Positions 22,481-33,635 of a DNA stretch of 64,000 bases are shown one piece after another. Within the stretch, counting starts at the first letter, position 1; the number at the start of each line of letters is the position of its first letter. This stretch comes from Clonostachys chloroleuca. Taxonomy: Eukaryota; Ascomycota; Sordariomycetes; Hypocreales; Bionectriaceae. The DNA is taken from assembly GCA_037952775.1 (NCBI GenBank), contig JBANAY010000003.1:25606001-25670000 (forward strand), given 5' to 3'. The position numbers and the translations under genes were made by a program. The notes below the pieces were generated by a model. It was given only the letters and a program-made list of their open reading frames with translations. It was not told where the DNA came from and searched no databases.

Positions 22481-22882
22481 CTTTTTGCCACCAAGTAGGA
22501 AAATCAAATTCAACTAGCTAGTCAATCTACTTTTGCGAAGAGAGAAATACCTAGTTAGCTGTAAATGGTGTGTTGCATTGGTGGCTCACCATACATGTGC
22601 TCATGCAATATGTAAGCCACTTCTTCGGCCGCAGCTCTGGAAGTGCATTTCTGTTGGCGGCAAATTAACACAACGATTGGCTGCAGCAAGGCCAGTGACG
22701 TCCTGTCAGGTATGCCAAGAAAGGTCAGGCGGTCGTTCACGCCTAGGTTCGCCCTCGGTAAGGCTTTCGTCGTTCTGAGTACCCCTTTCAACTCAACACC
22801 TACACCACGACGTGCTGCTTCATTGAAAGCTATCAAAGGTTACTTTGAGCTCCATCTAGAAGGACTGTCTCTAGGCGGTAGT
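22481..22882. other. Short spacer between the two tandem NLR genes
   Basis: 402 bp separate the stop of the first NLR from the preferred ATG of the second. The second gene's frame is open upstream to an ATG at 22643 and another at 22712, so part of this may be translated; the ATG at 22883 directly before the patatin domain is preferred. Confidence 0.5.
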
Positions 22883-25800
22883 ATGGCGGCAGAAGCGGCC
22901 AAGCCCCGCGTCCTATGCCTCGATGGCGGAGGTATCCGCGGTCTGTCCGAGATCCTCATTCTCAAGGAACTTATGCTCCAAGTTCGGATCCATAACGGCC
23001 TGGATTACACACCAGAGCCCTACCAATGTTTCGACTTCATCTGTGGAACGAGCACTGGTGGACTGGTCGCAGTGCTACTCGGACGGCTTGGCAAAACCTT
23101 GGACGAGTGTGAGGAACTCTTTAGGAAGCTTGGATCCGACATTTTTGAGTCGAATTCGCTCTTGAAGGGTTCTCGTCTGGTACTGAAAGGTTCAAAACAT
23201 ACAGGTGAAAGTCTCGCAGAGGCCATCCGAGCTCAAGCCGGCCACGGCCTCATGTATGACGAAGACTGTCCCTCCACTGGCCATGTGCCTGTAAGTCTAT
23301 AGTTCCCAAACGAACGAGGTCAAGCTGCCGCTTATATGAAACTTTTAGGTAGCGGTTGTTGCGGTTTCCAAGACTACGACCAATGATTATCTCTTTCGAA
23401 CATATGGGGTTCGAGCCAACACCGAAGCCTGTCCTATCGTCGACGCATGTAGAGCCACGTCCACCGCTACGACATTCTTCCCGTCGATTGTGATAAATGG
23501 AGTTGAATATGTGGACGGGGCGTTTGGGAAGAACAATCCCAGTATTGCTGCGCTCTCAGAATTGGAGTCTTCGGAATGGATCACCCCAATGCAGGACGCT
23601 GTAAACGGGGTGGCATGTTTTGTCAGTGTTGGTACCGGCCGCCCTACCTTCAGACTCAAAAAATCAGGCCTGGCATTCAGCTTCGTACCCGGAGCTTTAA
23701 AGACCATAGAAGCAGCAAAGAGTTGCATGAAAATCGCTACGGATTGTCACAAAATACACCTGGAGGTTGCAAACAGGTACGTGAGTGGAATATTCTATTC
23801 GGCAAGGCTAACAATGGAATAGATTTATGAAGGCAGGGGCGAATGAGCTCTATTACCGGTTTGATGTTGACCGGGGACTAGAGTCAGTTGCCCTAGACGA
23901 GAGCGACAAAGAAGTCTTACAGCATATTTCAGCTGCCACTCAGGCTTATATTGGGGAAAGTTCAAGCGACATAGCAAAATGTGCGAGGCTGATTATGCCA
24001 ATGAGCAGTATGTGGCAAGAACAATGTCGATGCGTCCCTGTGGATATACTCTAACTCAATGAGAAAGAAGGGAAGGTCTTGCAGGGCTTGCAAGTCACAG
24101 TCTGCTCCGCCCTACCCGAGAAATCTCCTTATTTCTATGGCCGAGATGAAGAGATTGCGCGGGTGAGAGATGGCCTTGATCCATCTAAACCAGGCCGCAA
24201 GGCTGTTCTACTCTACGGGATTGGCGGTTCCGGCAAGACTCAGCTCGTTCTCCACTATATCGAACAACATAAAACAGACTACACTGCTATTATATGGATA
24301 AATGCATCAAATAAGGAGACTGCTGTCCAGTCCCTTGAAGAGGCTTCTTTCATGATTGCAACACAGTGGCCAGCGGATCTTCCGCTACACAGTAGTGGTG
24401 GTTTTAATACGATCTCTTATGTACGATCAAGACTCCTAGATACGCGACATCGGAAATGGCTCTTAGTTCTTGATAGCCTCGATGACCCAGATCACCATTT
24501 CGCCGAGTATATTCCCTCTTGTGACTTTGGGTCTGTCATCGTTACTAGCACAGCATTTCGAGTGGGTTTTGGGTTTAGGCCAGAAAAGCCCATTGAGGTT
24601 GAAGGCCTAGACACGATCAGTTCACTGTCCCTCCTAAACACGACTTCCAAACAAACTAGTTCAAGAGAAGAAGGCAAGTCAACATGATTTCAAGGCAGTT
24701 TAATTGGCGGGACTAATACTGCTATTAGATAAAACAGCTGCGAAGGCCATCACAAAGGAGTTAAGTGGCATTCCACTAGCTCTCGAGCAAGCCGGTGGCC
24801 TGATATCAAACGGGGAATTCACATTTTCTCAGTTCCTTACTTCATATAAAACAAGTTATAAAAATCTCATGTCCATCAAACCAGAAACAGGAATGTGGAC
24901 GTACGAGAAAAATCGAGTCATCATAACGGTTATCGATATGGTTATCAAGTCTCTTGGGCCCGAGATCGAATACGTTTCATTGCTGACAATGATCGCTATT
25001 CTTGGGTCCTGGCAGATTCCAGTATCTCTCATTGAGAGCTTCTCTTTTCGCGGGCCTAAAGATAGGGGTGACATCCTTGTGTCGGATGAGATGAAGAGCT
25101 TGCACAATTTGCTTCAAGACCATGGGTTCCTTCGACTTGCCCTTCGCCGCCTCGCAAGCTTCTGTTTAGTCCGTATCAAAGAAGATGATGGCCATCTCAA
25201 AAGCTTGTTTCTTCACCGAATCATATGCCAGTGGCTTCTTGAGACGGGAATGATTCGTTGGAAACAAGACTGCATTGTCTTCGTCTCCTATAACTTGGCG
25301 GGAAAGATATGCGATGCAGTTGAGGCATTGCCCCGGGCTGGAACACCCAAGAGGATCCTCATTGAAGGCCCAGTTATCGACGCAAAATTCTTGGCACCAT
25401 TCAAATCGACCCTATCTCTAATAGATACCTACGTACCTGATATCACATTGAACCCGGATTTCAGCATGTTGCAATATCTTTACGCTACTATTGTTCATCA
25501 TGCTGCTTGGGCTTACACCTTTGAAGGGGATCCAGAAAAGGGTCGAACATATTTTGAAATAGCCCTTGAGATGCAGATTTTCAATCCTTGCTTGATGGGT
25601 GATGAACAGAAGATTGGAATTGTATCGCTTCTTCATTTGACCGGCCTAGGGCAAGCCTTGTATAAGGTGGGAGATTTGACAAAGGCATCGGAGGCTCTCA
25701 ATTCTGCGCTGGACTTGTCAAGAGAACTACTCGGAGACGATGATGAAAACACATTGAGCATAGTTGGATGTCTTAAGAGCATAAGTAAGAGGCAGGAGAT

Positions 25801-27016
25801 CTTGACACGTCATCACAAAATGGCTCTCATCGCTTCCACGACTGCCACCGGAAGATGGGGCGATGGGAAGATTACTCCCCCGCTATCTCATCCCCACCCC
25901 CAAGAAGGCAGCGCACAACTTTCCTATGAAGAACTCGCTACTAGGGACATGGAGTCTGAAGAAGTCGCTACTTCAGACGTGAAGGATGTGGGGAGTGTTC
26001 ATCCGTTTATCACCGCAGCCGCTGAGGAGGATGAAGTAAGGGTAAAGTGTTTTCTGAACGAACCCAATTTCAACATGGATTTAATGGCTCCTGCTGTGAG
26101 GATGGCTTTACAACAAGCGGCGAAAAACGATAGCCAGAGGACGGTCGATATTATCCTTCAGTCAAACATGTTTGGCGTGAGCGAACGGAATGTGAAATGG
26201 TTGACACCGCTCTATTTCGTTTATGCGAGAAATTCTACTAAAAGCTCGAGCGAGCTTCTCGATACGATCCTAAATTATCGACAAAATGGATGTACTGATT
26301 CGGTTCCGTTGTTGGGTATGCGTTGGAATCATCCATGGATATATCCAACCTTTATCCAAATTCTGCTCGAGAGGCATGCCAATGGCAGGGTCATACCACC
26401 TGAGGCAATTTCACTAGAACAGGAGCATCAAGCTGCTGTGAATATCTTACTTGAGAATAGTCCTGACACGAAACTTATGAGCCACTTCGGAGTTTTTCCT
26501 CTTGTATTCGCTGCTGAAAAGGCACACGAGGGTGTTGTCAACCTACTGCTTGATAAGGGTGCTGATATTGAAGCAAAGGATCAATTCGGCCGTTCACCTC
26601 TGTTACTTGCTGTATGGAAAGGCCACGAGGCTATTATTAAGCTATTACTTAATAATAAAGCCGATATTGAAGCGAAGGATAGACGCGGCCATTCACCTCT
26701 GGCGGTTGCTGTATGGGAAGGACACGAGGCTATTGTTAAGCTCTTGCTTGATAATAAGGCTGATATTGAAGCCAAGGATAAACGCGGCCGATCGCCTCTG
26801 ACGCTTGCTGTATGGAAAGGACATGAGGCTATTGTTAAGCTGTTGCTCGATAACAAGGCTGATATAGAAGCGAAGGATAAACGCGGCCGATCGCCTCTGA
26901 CGCTTGCTGTAGACATTGGCCATGAGGCTATTACGAGGCTATACTTAAAAACAGAGCAAAAGACAACCCCAGACGGTCACTTCTTGCGACTAATCAAGGA
27001 GCAGGAGCGGTTGTGA
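22883..27016 (+). CDS. NLR-like STAND protein: patatin phospholipase - NB-ARC - TPR/ankyrin
   Basis: Five exons (22883-23290, 23349-23776, 23823-24007, 24101-24673, 24729-27016) join in frame to 1,293 residues. The patatin lipase domain has the oxyanion loop DGGGIRG (14-20), nucleophile motif GTSTG with Ser57, and catalytic dyad Asp192 in VDGAFG. NB-ARC follows: Walker A GIGGSGKT (380-387), kinase-2 WLLVLDSLDD (about 460-469), SVIVTST, and GIPLALEQAG. Then come TPR-like helices (about 790-880; AYTFEGDPEKGRTYFEIALE) and an ankyrin array at about 1131-1262. The model implies a membrane-lipid-hydrolysing effector triggered by NB-ARC oligomerisation, as proposed for fungal NLRs. Intron 3 has a good GTATGT donor, but its acceptor (24083, 24094 or 24100) is uncertain; 24100 keeps frame with a CACAG site. 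Intron 4 is GC-AG. Confidence 0.9.
24674..24728 (+). other. GC-AG intron in the patatin NLR (55 nt)
   Basis: Donor AAG|GCAAGT, branch-like GACTAAT, acceptor TATTAG. Joining the last base of exon 4 to AT of exon 5 gives Asp and continues NB-ARC coding. Without splicing the frame ends four codons after the donor. No GT donor nearby restores the frame. Confidence 0.8.
26525..26920 (+). repeat. Four tandem 99-bp ankyrin-coding units plus a partial fifth
   Basis: Units start at 26525, 26624, 26723 and 26822 (each at the His of H-E-x-x-x-x-L-L-L), with a degenerate fifth from 26921. Each encodes one 33-residue ankyrin repeat containing ADIEAKD. Units 3 and 4 encode identical protein over their first 30 residues and differ at six nucleotides there, all synonymous. 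Confidence 0.95.
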
Positions 27017-27574
27017 GAAGGATGATCAAGCGAGGAAAAGATCCCACCTAGATGGTTTTCCCCTCTCTTCACATGATCAACATGTGTATTTCACAAGATT
27101 AAGATGGTCTGTTTATTCCACACCTTGGCACAAGCATGGATCGGTTTCGTTTTTTTTATGCGGGGTTTCATTCAATGTTCTCTTTCAACCCTTCAGATTC
27201 TATTATTTCATAATTTCTTCAGCCTTGGGCAAGAATACTCATCAATAGAGTTCGTACGTATGTTAATTGATAAGTCCACTGATGATATAGCCTGCTGGGA
27301 TGAATCTTTGCCTGTTCAGAACCTCGGTGACAGCATCGTACACCTGGCAATGCCATGTCCCATCAGTCCGCTTAAAGCCACCAAAACCGTTGTGCTGAAC
27401 CTGATCGCCCAAACAACATAACCTTTCGTTGATATCGACTGTAAAATAAGAAATAAAGCAGCTGTGAAATACGCCCCTTCCATGAAAGATGCCACCCTTT
27501 GTCGCTAATCCGCCAGTGTGTATCCAAAACCAGATGAAAAAAATGCCAAACTCCAGTTCGGTGGTCACCTCGAG

Positions 27575-27983
27575 TCATTGGAATGATTTAAAAAGGATAG
27601 AAGAGTGCCGGAGTTGGTTCTGACAAATTTCCCCCAGCGCGGTTACCGACTGCGACAGCCACTTGATTCGTTGAATAGCCCATGTTATGCCGCGCTCGAG
27701 GCGTCGGATTCGAGCCTCTTGCTGTTGTATCCGAGTCTCCAGTCGTGTTTCTATCCTCTCCACCCTAGAGGTCATTTCGTCGAGCCTGGCGAGGATCTCA
27801 TTGTACTGTGCCTCGGTTGGTGGTACATAGACCATTTTCGATGTCGGCGTGCCAGGCTCGACGCAGCTGCCCTGGAGAGTCTCGACTTTTTGTAGATTTC
27901 CTGAGTGTAGAACTGATCAGCTTGCTCCGCTGTTCTTCCTCGATAATCCTCGATAAAAAAGCAAACTACCTACCTTGCGCCAT
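27575..27983 (-). CDS. Small coiled-coil protein of unknown function
   Basis: I do not recognise this gene. A 10-nt first exon (27974-27983, ATGGCGCAAG) joins over a 73-nt intron (27901-27973, GTAGGT...CTCAG) to 27575-27900, giving 111 residues. The centre is a strong amphipathic coiled coil rich in E/R (YNEILARLDEMTSRVERIE, then ETRIQQQEARIRRLERG). An alternative 78-nt GT-AG intron (27569-27646) removes the stop at 27575-27577 in frame and would extend the protein to 189 residues ending at 27263. That second part contains HNGFGGFKRTDGTWHCQVYD. It lies tail-to-tail with the patatin NLR, 246 bp away. The donor of the alternative intron (GTAACC) is not ideal. Either the longer form or a decayed gene is possible. 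Confidence 0.45.
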
Positions 27984-30900
27984 AATGGGTTAACGTTGAT
28001 CTCGTCAGCTGAGTCAAGGCTAGCTCAGTTGTTCAAGGGTCGCGACAAACTATGCGGAGAATATCCAGGGAGCTTAGCGAGGATCAGATTCTAGTTTCTA
28101 ACGACCTTCCCAAGTCACCATGAGAACTAAGAGGTGGTAGGTGCACAAAGGAGAAAGATAAGAGGTCATCAGAGAGGATTTTGGCAGAGTATCAACCCCT
28201 TCGAACTCTACTGGAGCTAAAACGAGCATGACTACACAAAATAATCACTGAACTTGCTCCAAACATCAAGAAAAGCGATTGGATTCTCTTTTTTCAAGTT
28301 GAAAGTGAATCTAAATATAAAGCCAGTGCTGTTTTCGGGTGGGCAGGGGCAGGATATGGACCTCCATATGGTGCATGCTAAAGCTTGATATCACAGCATC
28401 CATCACGACTAACACCTCTCCTATATCGAGAATACTCAATCACACGGGCACAATTCAATGACCGTCTATCCGGTGCCGAAAGACTAGGCCGAACCTCTCC
28501 GACGCAAAGACTTCAGAACGGTTGGCCCCTTTTCCCCTTACATTGGGCAACTGTCGCAAAATGGGGATACTGCAACGATATCCATGTTCCTGCGTCTAGT
28601 TCGAGGGGACACTGAGCATTTTCTAAATAAGGAAGCTATCAATTGCAACCCAACTCGCATGAGAGCCACGATGCATACAGACTGAACGATGCGGCCTGCA
28701 AGAGCGCCCCCAATCTCTGCACGATCAGTCATGGGGGAACCTGGATCAGAGTGCTTACTCAACACTAAGAGCTGCAGACAGCCGCTCGTCCAACACCTGT
28801 CAGTCAGAAAACGGCCCCCAAGCCGATAGTTTCGATCCACTAAATAGATTAATTACCACACATAGGCATGAAGTCAGGAAGGCATTGCAAGACAGCTTCG
28901 GGACCGAGCACTTGAGGTTATCAAGACAACATCCCCCCCCATGGTACCACAATGTTTCAAGGAGGCTCCTCCGTAGCGCTCTGGGGTGAACACAAGACAA
29001 CCAAGGTTCTTTAATTCTTTGTAGCACCGTCTCCTAGCCCTGAGAAGGGGCGTGTGCATTTCCACCAAAACAGGCTGCGACTGATCTACCAAAATGTGCA
29101 TACAAATGACCTACATGGCTTGTCTAGCTGTGCCAGGCATCTTGTTCACCGAAAGGCGCCCCAAAATTTTGACACAATGCTCAACTTTGCCCGATTCCGC
29201 CCAAATTTCCCGACCATAAAAGCAAATTCCCGGGGCCTTGCCACTTGCCCCCAAGGCGGAAAGCGAATATCCCGTCGGACAAGTTGAAACAAGTCGGTCA
29301 GAGGGATTCGCGGCATAAACGCGTAAACGTGGTCAACGGCAAATAGAGTTGTCCGAATTGGCCCGAAAACAGCGGCCAAGACTTTTCAAATGCCGTGGGA
29401 TCGCAAATCACACTTGCCACGGTCCTAGCAGGGGAGCATCAATCTAGGATTCGTGGGGGAAGAAGAACAGAGTAAGGATATCAATATGGGGCACGTGGTT
29501 GGTAATTCACGACGGGGATAGGATTAGGCAGGAGGGATTTCGCCCTGATGGAGTAAATTCCACCTTCTGTGCGCATTCCACGAGTTTCCCAGGGGGTGGT
29601 CGAAACGCGAAGCAGGCATCGCAGGTTTTCCAGGTTCAAGGTTGCGCGGAAGTCCGCGCACATCCTGTCGAAAAGCGAAACAAGACCAGGACCGGGATCG
29701 CGAATGGCAAGGGCAGGCTCCCCAAGCCCGCTTTGAAGTGCCGGAATGCCGCACAGACTCTGGACGAACAGTGCACACGCTTTTCTCTTTTGACGAATGT
29801 CTCTTTCTTCAATGTACACTTAGATTGGGAGGCGTGTTCAGACTCTGATTTTCCGAGAGAGAGAGAGATGGGTGTCGGCCCCGTCGGTGAGGCTCCACGC
29901 CTCGGTCCCGAGTGGTCTATTTTGCCCAGAATACCGATCGGCCCTCGAAGATGCTGCACTTTGGCTGCATGGCGCCGGCACAGGAAAGCAAAGCCACTGG
30001 TTCAGTTGCACCGCAGCGGCTGAGGGCTGAGAGACGCATAAGCCCAGCCCAAAGTGCAGCTCGAGGTCGGCGGCACAGGCAAGCAAATCAGGTTGTTCCA
30101 CAAGGCTCTGTGCCGCTGCCAGTCCTGACCCCCTTCACTTTTACCCCCCTCTTGCCTCTCGGGCAATAGTCACGGTAGTTGCGTCGGGGGCTGGGTCGGC
30201 TGTTGTGGTGATAAGATGATGACCAAGAACCATCTATGACCGCGTGTACCTTATGCAGCCGCCGTTTCTATTCTTGTTTCCTGCGCGCTTCACCTGCGAC
30301 CGTGGTGGTTCACCCAACTGACCTGAACATGACATGCACAGGAGGTAGATGGCTGCTACGTTGAATATCAAAATAGAAAAGCCCCTGAAGGTCAACCGCT
30401 TCCACTCATGTCGCTGCCACGCGACGATCTCCATCCAGGACGTTACGGCACACACACCTGCAGCCTGCGGCCGCCCATCGAGATTATCGGGGGTGGGAAG
30501 GGGAGATGGGAACGAGCAGAACGAGGAGAAACATTAGAAAGAAAAGAGGGTGGGAGGAAATCACAAGGCAAGACGCCCACCGAATGTCTCGCACGCCCAT
30601 CACCACCACCCAGGTCGCACTCCCTTCCCTATTCTGCCATTATGTGCCGAATCCTTCTGCACGACGATGAGGGACTCCAGTCGCGAGAAGGCCTCCTGGC
30701 CTCTCCATACGTACTCCCCTCCACCAGCAGGGCAAATCCCAATCATGAGAAAGGCCCGTCCTGCTGTCCATCTGTTCCCACCCTCAACCACTAGTACGCA
30801 GCGCCTAGAAGGGGTCATCCTTCCTGTTGGCGCGACGAGAAAGCTTTCATTCTGCAGTAGCGGGCTTTCGTCGGCCAAGGTAGCATCAAACACACATGCC

Positions 30901-32338
30901 CAAGAAATCTCAATATCCACTTTCGGTCGCGGGCAGCGGGCTGCATACGTAGTGTACTATTTCCATCGTCCCGTTCTATCCAGATGCAGCAATGGCCGAG
31001 ATCGAGCAGGCACAGAATAATAGCCGCCGCCGCCATTGGCTGCCTTACCATGAAAAGCGCGAAATGAGAGACGCTGTGAGACAGAGTTGCTATTTTTCGC
31101 CGGCGTATGGATGTGCCCTTAGGAACTTCGGCGTGGAAAGGTAGCATCGGTAACCCGTTTTGGGCGAACGCATCTCCAATGCGACCATCACGACCCCCGT
31201 GCAAGGTGGCATAATTAACACAGGGCTGTTAGTTAGCCCTATTTCGCCAGCTCTCGCAACAATCAATCGCGGTCCAAATTTCAAATAAAACGGACCCATC
31301 TTATCTTTGCTTTAGCAGCGACGGCGTTTGCCAGGTCGCAACTCATATCCACTGTCCAAGAGTCCGAACCCCCTGTCGCCCTAGGGGCCGGCCCTCTTGG
31401 CGGGTGTGCGACAGGGGGCGCGCCACAAGCTTCAATTGCACGTCCCCAGGCTGGGGTTAGGGGTGATTGCAGCGAGCGTTGGCACGCTGCAGCCTGGTGG
31501 GTTCCGCCCGGTGCTGTGGGCTGGACGCAACCGTACTCCGTGGTACTCCGTGGAGCCCTGAGAGGGGAAGGCTACAGGGCCGTTAGTGAACAGTTCTAGG
31601 GGCCTCCAGCACCAAGCCCTTGCCCGCCATGGTACCTGATGCTCCCTGCAGACTGCATGATGCATCACGAGGGATCGACACCCAAGAGAAGAGAAATTAC
31701 CAAACCACCTACGTACTCGTACTCTCAACTCTTTTCCACCTTGCGCTAATCTCAACATCACGAGGAAACCGGTGCGACGACATGCATGTACGATACATAC
31801 CGCGCAGGTGGCGGGGTCTTTAGGACTTACACTTAGATTGCTTGCTGCACCTCGCTGCAGCACAGGCGGCCGTTTTGCTCCACGGCAAGTCCCGTTGCGA
31901 TGCATGAATTGCTCACAACACATGCCCAATTAAACAAGGCTGAAGACCACCTGCAGGCCCTTTATTCTTAGGACGGAAGGCCATCAAGAAGGGGTCGGAT
32001 GCTACCATGGATCCAATCGTACACTTAGCCCGCAACGGTCCCTGTACATAAAACGCACGCTGTAATTGCCAGCGCCATGGAAGCCCCCTGGACGCATGGA
32101 ACGGGTTCCCAGGGCCGGTCCCCAACATCTTGGCTCTGCAGCACCCTTCGATATCGTCCGTAGGAATCTTTCGAAATTGACCACGCGTCCCTTGCTAGCT
32201 CCCTTCCGGACAGCTGCCCGTATCTATACCCCATTGAGCGCTCCTCCTCGCGCCTTCTTGCCCAATCCAACAAGTCGTTGATGTAAAGGGTAAAAACACA
32301 AGGGCATCGACAAAGGAACCAATATTGCCGCTGGAGGC
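27984..32338. other. Intergenic, 4.4 kb, no supported gene
   Basis: ORFs up to 174 codons (such as 29499-30023 + and 30550-31020 +) overlap antisense to others and lack family motifs, signal peptides or consistent splice extensions. A TGAGTCA heptamer occurs near 28011, upstream of the coiled-coil gene. A perfect inverted repeat lies at 31369-31418. No tRNA or rRNA signature seen. Confidence 0.5.
31369..31418. repeat. 11-bp perfect inverted repeat
   Basis: CCCCCTGTCGC (31369-31379) and its exact reverse complement (31408-31418) flank a 28-nt GC-rich spacer and could form a hairpin. No coding sequence or target duplication is evident around it. Confidence 0.7.
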
Positions 32339-33635
32339 TTAGATGAAGCCGCAGAATGCACGCCTCCACCCCACTGGAGGCGAGGTCGCCGATGCCTTCG
32401 ACCCTGAAGAGTCTCCTTCCTGGTTGGGTGTCTTAAGCTCGGTTAGAGTACCCTGTGCGCGCTTCTCAAGCGCTGCCTGATCGTCTTCATCCTCAGTTTC
32501 ATCAAACGCACTCCTGTTGTTGAGGTGCTCGGCACCGGAGCTCCTGGTAGCCGCGATGGAAGATATGCTTATGCTGAAATCTCCATGTTGTTGGTCGAAA
32601 AAGCTAAATAAGCGCCCCCAATACAGAGATTAGCCTCGGACTCTGACCAATTAAATATCGCTGTATACGATCGATAGCCTAGTACCCCATGTTTCAAGAG
32701 ACGCAGTTTAAGCGGAAATGAGCAGACCACCGTCCCGCAGTACGAGACAAGGTCAACTGCTCATAGACCCGGGAGTCTTATCGGCAATTGCCAACTAAAG
32801 AGACCCAATGAGGCGTGTGTAACGCGACAGAAAGTAGTCCAGGAATAATGAGTGCATCAATGGTTTGTCTTTGAAACACCCTAACAGGCCCATCTTGAAG
32901 GCCAAGGAGGAGGGGCAAGATAGAAACCTGAAAGTGGAAAAGAAGCATACCTGCGCATCATGATACCAAAGCGTTTGACATCTGTTAGATCCAGTGGCTC
33001 TGCATCTAGCTTGGGCCTGCCCCTGTAGGTGGCCTTGAACTGTCCCCATGGCAGATACACTTGCTGGCTGTCTATTGCAGAGGCTCTCGTGGTCGTTTCC
33101 GTCTGTTGATCGACATGCGAGCTCTCATTGGTGCCCTCACCACCACCGCTGCTGAGGGCAAAGTCGGCCTCCCAGCTCACACCGCTGAGGTCGCGGCCAT
33201 CATCCCGGCGGCCGGGAATCTCATCCTTGAGCGTAATAGCGTAGCGCTTTGAGTCACCACCCGTCACGGTGACGAGCAGTCCATCGTACGCCGAGAGGTC
33301 CTGGTGGAGCGTACCCCGGGTGCGTTGGGAAGCGAAGCCCGCACCGCCCAGGGTCGACGTGTCCAGGTGCCCGGTGAATGTCGCAGCTCGGCCGTCGTCG
33401 GACACGGCCAAGCGGGAGACGCTGGAACCGCCGCGAACGCGATCATCAGAAGTGACCCATTCGGAAGCGTCCCACTTCCTAGATTGGAGCCAAAGGTGAA
33501 ATTTCAGCACAGGGACCTAAAACATACCACCACCGCATGTGATTCTCTCCGTATTCCTTTCATCTACCGAGGACTGCACACTTACTGGGTGCCACCGAAC
33601 AGGTCTAGATAGGCGCTGCTGTTGGATGCGGCCAT
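32339..33635 (-). CDS. CIA30-family protein (complex I intermediate-associated protein 30 fold)
   Basis: Three exons, 33586-33635, 32951-33478 and 32339-32603, join in frame to 280 residues. It starts MAASNSSAYLDLFGGTQKWD, followed by SEWVTSDDRVRGGSSVSRL, the CIA30 N-terminal signature. The beta-sandwich continues with FTGHLDTSTLGGAGFASQR, LSAYDGLLVTVTGGDSKRY, the strand YLPWGQFKATYRGR, LDLTDVKRFGIMMRSFFD and GDFSISISSI. The C-terminal 60 residues are acidic and disordered. In N. crassa CIA30 assists assembly of respiratory complex I. This protein has no obvious mitochondrial presequence, so it may instead be the cytosolic member of the family. Intron 1 is 107 nt; intron 2 is 347 nt (32604-32950), unusually long for this window. 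Confidence 0.88.

Noticed and set aside
29499..30023. 174-codon ORF as a novel gene
   Set aside because: No motif, no splice continuity, biased composition, and overlapped by antisense ORFs of similar length.
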